A DNA stretch of 9,374 nucleotides from Betaproteobacteria bacterium (GTDB taxonomy: Bacteria; Pseudomonadota; Gammaproteobacteria; Burkholderiales; Burkholderiaceae): positions 1 to 9,374 of the forward strand of contig JABMMT010000153.1 in assembly GCA_013205155.1 (NCBI GenBank). Reading direction: 5' to 3'. The notes beneath the pieces were generated by a model, which had not been told where the DNA came from, searched no databases, and was given only the letters and a program-made list of their open reading frames with translations. Below are positions 4,996 to 9,374 of the stretch, piece after piece; position 1 is the stretch's first letter; the number at the start of each line of letters is the position of its first letter. The position numbers were made by a program, and so were the translations under genes.

Positions 4996-6666
4996 TTATA
5001 AGTTTGCAGCCAGCAAAGCTTCAATTTGTGGGGCTTCTACACGTGTCATGAGATGCTGATAGGCCTTAATAGGGTTCTTGCTAGACAGTGGTTGATCAAT
5101 ATCAGACCAGCTTAATGGGGGTATAGATAAAAATGCTTCTACACCTGCAGCTACTTGAGGGATCACCGGCTTGAGATACAGGCTGAGCATACGAAAGGCT
5201 TCCAAAGTCACGCTACAAACTCGTTGAAGGTCGATATCGCGTGTCGGATCTTTGGCAATTTCCCAAGGCTTATTTTCATCGACAAAACTATTGACCTTAT
5301 CCGCCAAATCCATGATGGTGCGCAACACTTTCGCGTATTCACGACCTTCATAGAGTGCTGCAATTTTTTCGCTTGCAGCAGTAATTTCTTGTAGTAGCGG
5401 ATTGCTCATCGCTTCATCTGAGATAACACCATCAAAGCGCTTGACTAAAAAGCCTGCGCTGCGACTGGCAATGTTAATGTATTTACCTAATAGATCGCTA
5501 TTGACTCTGGCAACAAAATCTTGCAGATTAAGATCTAAGTCTTCCATGCTGTCATTGAGCTTGGTAGCGAAGTAATAACGGAACCACTCGGGATTAAAGC
5601 CGCACTCAATCACGCTATTGGCAGAGATGAGGGTGCCGCGTGATTTGCTCATCTTTTCACCATCGACGGTTAAGAAGCCATGTGCAAAAACATTAGTCGG
5701 GGTTCTATAGCCCGCGAATTGCAAGGTAGCAGGCCAAAAGAGAGTGTGGAAATATAAAATATCTTTACCGATGAAATGGTACTGCTCAGTAGTAGTATCG
5801 GGCTTAACCCACTCATCAAAATCGAGACCCTGTTTTTGGCAGTAGTTCAGGAAGCTGGCGTAGTAACCAATCGGAGCATCAAGCCAGACATAGAAATATT
5901 TGTCTGGTGCATCAGGAATTTCGAAGCCAAAGTAGGGCGCATCTCGAGAGATATCCCAATCACTAAGCTTGCTATCACCAGGTTCCCCAACCCATTCCTT
6001 CATCTTATTTCGGGCTTCAGGCTGCAATGGCGTTTTCACTTGAGTCCAGTCGCGTAAGAAAGTTTCGCAACGCGGATCAGATAATTTAAAGAAATAATGA
6101 TCAGAAACTTTTTTAATCGGTGTGGCACCACTCACAACTGAAAAGGGGTTTTTTAGATCGGTAGGTGAGTACGTAGCTCCGCACTTTTCGCAGGAATCAC
6201 CGTATTGATCTTTTGCGCCACATTTCGGACATTCACCTTTGATAAAGCGATCAGGTAAAAACATTTCTTTAACAGGATCATAAGCTTGTTCAATTGCCCG
6301 TTTTTCAATGAAGCCAGCATCACGTAATTTCAGATAAATACTTTGCGCAAGTTTTTCATTCTCAGGACTATCAGTTGTGTAGTAGTTGTCAAATGAAATC
6401 AGGAAGTTATCAAAGTCGCGCTTATGTTCTTTCCAAACATTAGCGATCAACTCCTTAGGAGTGATACCTTCTTTTTCTGCCCGCAACATGATGGGGGTAC
6501 CGTGGGTATCATCAGCGCCGACATAGTGAACCTCATGGCCGCGCATGCGCTGAAATCGTACCCAAATATCGGTTTGCACATACTCCACTAAATGGCCGAT
6601 ATGAATCTGACCATTGGCATATGGCAAAGCGGAGGTAACAAGGAGGCGACGCGCTGAGCTACTCAT
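4996..6666 (-). CDS. metG: Methionyl-tRNA synthetase, short form
   Basis: Charges tRNA-Met, elongator and initiator, with methionine using ATP. The class I catalytic core is complete: PYANGQIHIGHL (15-26) with the HIGH motif, a zinc knuckle with Cys145, Cys148, Cys158 and Cys161, WLDAPIGYYAS (260-270), and KMSKS at 337-341. The helical anticodon-binding domain fills about 390-540. The 556-residue protein ends at MTRVEAPQIEALLAANL, just where E. coli MetG (677 residues) continues into its Trbp111-like C-terminal tRNA-binding and dimerisation domain. That domain is absent, and the 104 bp downstream show no remnant of it. The core alone is known to be active in E. coli, so this should be functional, probably as a monomer. 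The ATG at 6666 gives the usual MSSSARRLLVTSALPYANG start, though its Shine-Dalgarno sequence is weak. It is divergent from fdhD. Confidence 0.97.
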   Translation of the reverse strand: MSSSARRLLVTSALPYANGQIHIGHLVEYVQTDIWVRFQRMRGHEVHYVGADDTHGTPIMLRAEKEGITPKELIANVWKEHKRDFDNFLISFDNYYTTDSPENEKLAQSIYLKLRDAGFIEKRAIEQAYDPVKEMFLPDRFIKGECPKCGAKDQYGDSCEKCGATYSPTDLKNPFSVVSGATPIKKVSDHYFFKLSDPRCETFLRDWTQVKTPLQPEARNKMKEWVGEPGDSKLSDWDISRDAPYFGFEIPDAPDKYFYVWLDAPIGYYASFLNYCQKQGLDFDEWVKPDTTTEQYHFIGKDILYFHTLFWPATLQFAGYRTPTNVFAHGFLTVDGEKMSKSRGTLISANSVIECGFNPEWFRYYFATKLNDSMEDLDLNLQDFVARVNSDLLGKYINIASRSAGFLVKRFDGVISDEAMSNPLLQEITAASEKIAALYEGREYAKVLRTIMDLADKVNSFVDENKPWEIAKDPTRDIDLQRVCSVTLEAFRMLSLYLKPVIPQVAAGVEAFLSIPPLSWSDIDQPLSSKNPIKAYQHLMTRVEAPQIEALLAANL

Positions 6667-6787
6667 GTGAAGCGGACTTTAATAAGAGAGTTAAATAGGG
6701 TTAATCTAGGATTATGCTGGGTCTAATGCATTGATTGAGCACTAATTTTAGTCTGCAGTTAAAGTAATACCCCATTGGTGATCAATA
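6667..6787. promoter_or_regulatory. Divergent metG/fdhD intergenic region with two palindromes
   Basis: This 121-bp gap must hold the promoters of both genes. It contains TAATCTAGGATTA at 6702-6714, a perfect 5-3-5 dyad, and ACTAATTTTAGT at 6741-6752, a perfect 5-2-5 dyad. A CATAAT reading leftward at 6711-6716 could be a metG -10 and would overlap the first dyad; no good -35 was found for either direction. The dyads are possible operators only. Confidence 0.3.
6777..6783 (+). promoter_or_regulatory. Ribosome binding site deciding the fdhD start
   Basis: GGTGATC matches the ribosome-binding consensus complementary to the 3' end of 16S rRNA. It ends 4 bases before the ATG at 6788, favouring this start over the in-frame ATGs at 6833 and 6857. 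Confidence 0.5.
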
Positions 6788-7672
6788 ATGAGCAACCAAC
6801 TTCGGTTTACACCTCCTATAGGAAAGCGTTTTATGGCAGTCAAGCCCAATATTCAGATGTCAAATGCCTCCGTGCCCTTGGTGCATGAGGTTGAAATATT
6901 GGATGAAATGGGGCGCCTTAAGCTCACCCATATACCCGGAGAGCGCCCCCTGACGATCTATTTGGATAAGCGTGAAATCGTAACTTTGATGACTTTGGGA
7001 AGTGCCCCAGAGGCCTTAGTTCTCGGATATCTGCGTAATCAGCGGATGGTCGAGTCCCCAGATGATATTGAAAGCATTCAGGTGGATTGGGATACGGATT
7101 CAGCAGCAGTGAAAACAAGACGCAGTACAGTCGATATTGATGCTCTCACTAGTAAGAGGGTGGTCACTACTGGTTGTGGGCAAGGCACAATGTTTGGTGG
7201 TCTGATGGAGGAGATGTCACAGATTCGTCTACCAGAGGGCCCAACACTATCTCAAGAGGCAATTGTTGGCCTAATTGAATCGATCCGTTCTCATGACACC
7301 ATTTATAAAAAGTCGGGCTCTGTCCATGCTTGCGCCGTTTTTGAAAGGCAAGGCGACGCAGAGGTAAGACTTTTATATTTTATTGAGGATGTCGGTCGCC
7401 ACAATGCGGTTGATTCCATTTCTGGTTTGATGTGGCTAGTAAATAAGCCCGGGAAGGATTTGATTTTCTTTACCACTGGGCGCTTGACTTCCGAGATGGT
7501 CATCAAGGGAGCTCAAATGGGGATACCCTTTCTTCTAACACGCTCCGGCGTGACCTTGATGGGTCTTGAACTAGCCCGTAAAACCAATCTCACCATCATG
7601 TCCCGCTGCTCAGGCAAACACTTCGAAATCTACAACGCCCCTGAGCGAGTCCTTTTTAGTCAAATTAACTGA
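6788..7672 (+). CDS. fdhD: Formate dehydrogenase accessory sulfurtransferase FdhD
   Basis: FdhD takes sulfur from IscS and sulfurates the molybdenum (Mo-bisPGD) cofactor of formate dehydrogenase, which is needed for activity. This cytoplasmic protein has 294 residues. Family landmarks are RPLTIYLDKREIVTLMTL (53-70), TTGCGQGT (127-134), SGSVHACAVF (176-185), EDVGRHNAVD (200-209), TTGRLTSEMVIKGAQMGIP (229-247) and the C-terminal LARKTNLTIMSRCSG. Two points differ from the usual form. The CxxC of E. coli FdhD (Cys121/Cys124) is reduced to Cys130 with Gly133 in the second place, and the Lys that usually follows HNAVD is Ser210. Cys182 and Cys274 are other cysteines. It may be a divergent FdhD or an FdsC-like chaperone of an NAD-linked formate dehydrogenase. 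No dehydrogenase subunit is in the window. It links functionally to the formate-producing frc gene on the left. Confidence 0.9.
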   Translation: MSNQLRFTPPIGKRFMAVKPNIQMSNASVPLVHEVEILDEMGRLKLTHIPGERPLTIYLDKREIVTLMTLGSAPEALVLGYLRNQRMVESPDDIESIQVDWDTDSAAVKTRRSTVDIDALTSKRVVTTGCGQGTMFGGLMEEMSQIRLPEGPTLSQEAIVGLIESIRSHDTIYKKSGSVHACAVFERQGDAEVRLLYFIEDVGRHNAVDSISGLMWLVNKPGKDLIFFTTGRLTSEMVIKGAQMGIPFLLTRSGVTLMGLELARKTNLTIMSRCSGKHFEIYNAPERVLFSQIN

Positions 7673-7735
7673 TTTTTACTTGCCCACCCCCTATAAAAAG
7701 TGGGAACTTCCCTGCGAAGGTTTTACAATTCCGCC

Positions 7736-8302
7736 ATGACTATTAAATCAGACCACTGGATCCGCCGCATGGGCGAGCAAGGCATGATCAGCCCATTTGA
7801 GCCAGGGCAAATTCGCCAAGACGCTGCTGGTAACAAAATTGTGAGTTATGGCACATCAAGTTATGGCTATGACATTCGTTGTGCGGACGAATTCAAGATT
7901 TTTACTAATATCAATAGCACTATCGTCGATCCAAAAAATTTCGATGAACAATCATTTGTCGATTTTAGAGGCGCAGTTTGTATCATCCCTCCAAACTCAT
8001 TTGCCTTAGCAAGAACGGTGGAGTACTTTAAGATTCCACGCAGTGTATTGACGATCTGCGTTGGCAAAAGTACCTATGCCCGTTGCGGAATTATTGTGAA
8101 CGTCACTCCATTCGAACCTGAATGGGAGGGTTATGTCACCTTAGAATTTTCGAACACTACACCATTGCCTGCAAAGATTTATGCAGGTGAGGGATGCGCC
8201 CAAGTACTTTTCTTTGAGAGCGATGAAGTATGCGGTACATCATACAAAGATCGTGGTGGCAAGTATCAAGGTCAGCAGGGTGTAACCCTGCCTAAGACCT
8301 GA
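7736..8302 (+). CDS. dcd: dCTP deaminase
   Basis: Deaminates dCTP to dUTP, feeding dUMP and thymidylate synthesis; a homotrimer of the dUTPase fold. From the ATG at 7736 the protein has 188 residues, as I recall for betaproteobacterial Dcd, and begins MTIKSDHWIRRMGEQGMISPF. An in-frame GTG at 7700 would add 12 residues with no family match, so it is rejected. Visible motifs: SYGTSSYGYDIR (37-48), PPNSFALARTVEY (85-97), the substrate loop GKSTYARCGI (110-119), GYVTLEFSNTTPLP (132-145) with catalytic Glu137 (Glu138 in E. coli), and GGKYQGQQGVTLP near the end. The spacer from fdhD is 63 bp and contains an imperfect hairpin (CCCAC at 7683-7687 with GTGGG at 7700-7704). AAGG at 7717-7720 is too far upstream to be a good ribosome binding site. 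Confidence 0.96.
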   Translation: MTIKSDHWIRRMGEQGMISPFEPGQIRQDAAGNKIVSYGTSSYGYDIRCADEFKIFTNINSTIVDPKNFDEQSFVDFRGAVCIIPPNSFALARTVEYFKIPRSVLTICVGKSTYARCGIIVNVTPFEPEWEGYVTLEFSNTTPLPAKIYAGEGCAQVLFFESDEVCGTSYKDRGGKYQGQQGVTLPKT

Positions 8303-8336
8303 GTCATTTGCGGCGGTGTGTACATTTCTTTTCAGC

Positions 8337-8360
8337 CATCATTCTGGTCAGTTAATGATG
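8337..8360 (+). terminator. Hairpin after dcd, possible weak terminator or leader element
   Basis: CATCATT at 8337-8343 pairs perfectly with AATGATG at 8354-8360 around a ten-base loop. It lies 34 bases after the dcd stop and 59 bases before the decarboxylase start. It is followed by CTTTCC and a later TTTT rather than a clean T-run, so termination would be inefficient. The rest of the 117-bp gap shows no clear promoter. Confidence 0.35.
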
Positions 8361-8407
8361 CTTTCCAATTTTGAGAAGTCGGCTCTAAATCCATTGGGCC
8401 ATATAGC

Positions 8408-8414
8408 AGGGGAG
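8408..8414 (+). promoter_or_regulatory. Strong ribosome binding site of the decarboxylase gene
   Basis: AGGGGAG sits 5 bases before the ATG at 8420. It is one of the strongest Shine-Dalgarno sequences in the window and fixes that start codon. Confidence 0.7.
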
Positions 8415-8419
8415 TATTT

Positions 8420-9374
8420 ATGAAATTTCGTTTCCCAATCATCATTATTGATGAGGACTTTCGTTCGGAAAATATTTCGGGCTCTGGTATTCGTGATTTG
8501 GCAGAGGCTATTGAAACCGAAGGAATGGAAGTCATTGGTTTGACCAGTTACGGCGACCTCACTTCATTTGCACAGCAATCATCTCGTGCCTCTAGCTTTA
8601 TCGTATCGATCGATGATGAAGAATTTGATTCTGATTCCGAAGACCATGACCTTCCAGCTTTAAATAACTTACGTGCTTTCATTACCGAAGTTCGTAAGCG
8701 GAATGAGGATATTCCAATCTTCCTATATGGTGAGACTCGCACGTCGCGCCATATGCCAAACGATATTTTGCGTGAGCTGCATGGCTTTATTCATATGAAT
8801 GAAGACACCCCAGAATTTGTAGCGCGTCATATCATTCGTGAGGCTAAGGTTTATTTGGATTCATTAGCTCCGCCATTCTTCCGTGCCTTAACAAATTACG
8901 CTTCAGAAGGTTCGTATTCATGGCATTGTCCTGGACACTCAGGCGGTGTCGCTTTCTTAAAAAGCCCAGTAGGCCGAATGTTTCATCAGTTCTTTGGTGA
9001 AAATATGTTGCGTGCAGACGTGTGCAATGCGGTAGAGGAATTAGGACAGCTTTTAGATCACACGGGACCAGTATTGCAAAGCGAGCGTAATGCCGCCCGC
9101 ATCTTTAGTGCCGACCATTTGTTCTTCGTAACAAATGGAACTTCAACTTCCAACAAAATAGTTTGGCACTCTACGGTAGCGCCAGGTGATGTCGTTCTAG
9201 TAGATCGAAACTGTCATAAGTCAGTTATTCATTCGATCACCATGATGGGAGCCATTCCGATTTTCTTGATGCCTACGCGTAATCACTTGGGCATTATTGG
9301 GCCAATTCCTAAAGAAGAGTTTGAGTGGGCCAATATTAAAAAGAAAATTGATGCCAATCCATTTATTAAGAATA
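8420..9374 (+). CDS. Orn/Lys/Arg decarboxylase, PLP-dependent (N-terminal 318 residues; 3' end off window)
   Basis: A large fold-type I PLP decarboxylase of basic amino acids, cytoplasmic and normally oligomeric, that makes cadaverine, agmatine or putrescine and consumes a proton. Present are the N-terminal wing domain, receiver-like (about 1-125, starting MKFRFPIIIIDEDF), a linker helix, and the first part of the PLP domain: SWHCPGHSGGVAFLKS (167-182), LLDHTGP (211-217), the phosphate-binding NGTSTSN (239-245), and DRNCHKS (262-268), whose His266 should stack on PLP. The PLP-binding lysine lies beyond the window edge, so activity cannot be confirmed. An acidic stretch (DDEEFDSDSEDHD, 65-77) is notable. 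These enzymes serve either acid resistance or polyamine supply. Lys, Arg and Orn specificity cannot be separated from this half, so no gene symbol is given. I recall a homolog next to dcd in Burkholderia. Confidence 0.93.
   Translation, partial: MKFRFPIIIIDEDFRSENISGSGIRDLAEAIETEGMEVIGLTSYGDLTSFAQQSSRASSFIVSIDDEEFDSDSEDHDLPALNNLRAFITEVRKRNEDIPIFLYGETRTSRHMPNDILRELHGFIHMNEDTPEFVARHIIREAKVYLDSLAPPFFRALTNYASEGSYSWHCPGHSGGVAFLKSPVGRMFHQFFGENMLRADVCNAVEELGQLLDHTGPVLQSERNAARIFSADHLFFVTNGTSTSNKIVWHSTVAPGDVVLVDRNCHKSVIHSITMMGAIPIFLMPTRNHLGIIGPIPKEEFEWANIKKKIDANPFIKN

Noticed and set aside
6776..6788. FNR-like site ATTGGTGATCAAT before fdhD
   Set aside because: Only the outer four bases are symmetric, the spacing differs from TTGAT-N4-ATCAA, and it coincides with the ribosome binding site.
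7700..7735. Upstream GTG start for dcd adding 12 residues
   Set aside because: The extra residues do not resemble the family, and the ATG at 7736 gives the usual 188-residue protein.
1..9374. Search for tRNA, CRISPR, insertion sequence, phage, toxin-antitoxin or defence genes
   Set aside because: None seen; all long stretches are filled by metabolic or housekeeping genes with uniform composition, and no gap exceeds about 130 bp.

Overview
The window looks like ordinary chromosome from a freshwater betaproteobacterium of the Burkholderiales. Polynucleobacter or a close relative is my best guess. The basis is protein resemblance recalled from memory (ScpA, Dcd, the DUF3460 protein, the Orn/Lys/Arg decarboxylase), a G+C content in the mid-40s by eye, compact spacing, and the order metG, DUF3460, scpA, panC, which I remember as typical of this order. 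No database was searched. I see no tRNA, rRNA, CRISPR array, insertion sequence or phage gene.

Left third (1-2991, + strand): a C1/oxalate block. It holds the 3' end of one formyl-CoA:oxalate CoA-transferase (frc-type) gene followed by a clear terminator, a small stand-alone PAS-domain gene, a second complete frc gene, and, one base after its stop codon, a gene resembling the N-terminal 10-formyltetrahydrofolate hydrolase domain of ALDH1L1. Frc moves CoA between formyl-CoA and oxalate. The partner gene handles formyl groups, so the pair may manage the formyl or formate output of oxalate turnover. The 129-bp gap before the complete frc gene holds a 10-bp inverted repeat whose second arm covers the frc ribosome binding site.

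Middle (2999-6666, - strand): a housekeeping run read right to left. metG (methionyl-tRNA synthetase, without the C-terminal tRNA-binding domain) comes first, then a small DUF3460 gene, scpA (condensin kleisin) and panC (pantothenate synthetase). The last three overlap by 8 and 4 bases and are probably translationally coupled. panC converges on the formyltransferase-like gene with a 7-bp gap.

Right third (6788-9374, + strand): fdhD (formate dehydrogenase sulfurtransferase), divergent from metG, then dcd (dCTP deaminase), then the first 318 codons of an Orn/Lys/Arg decarboxylase that runs off the window. fdhD returns to the formate theme of the left block.

I found no convincing wholly new system. 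The most interesting points are the frc plus formyl-hydrolase pairing with its PAS neighbour and leader repeat, the short MetG, and an FdhD with only one cysteine in its CxxC position.
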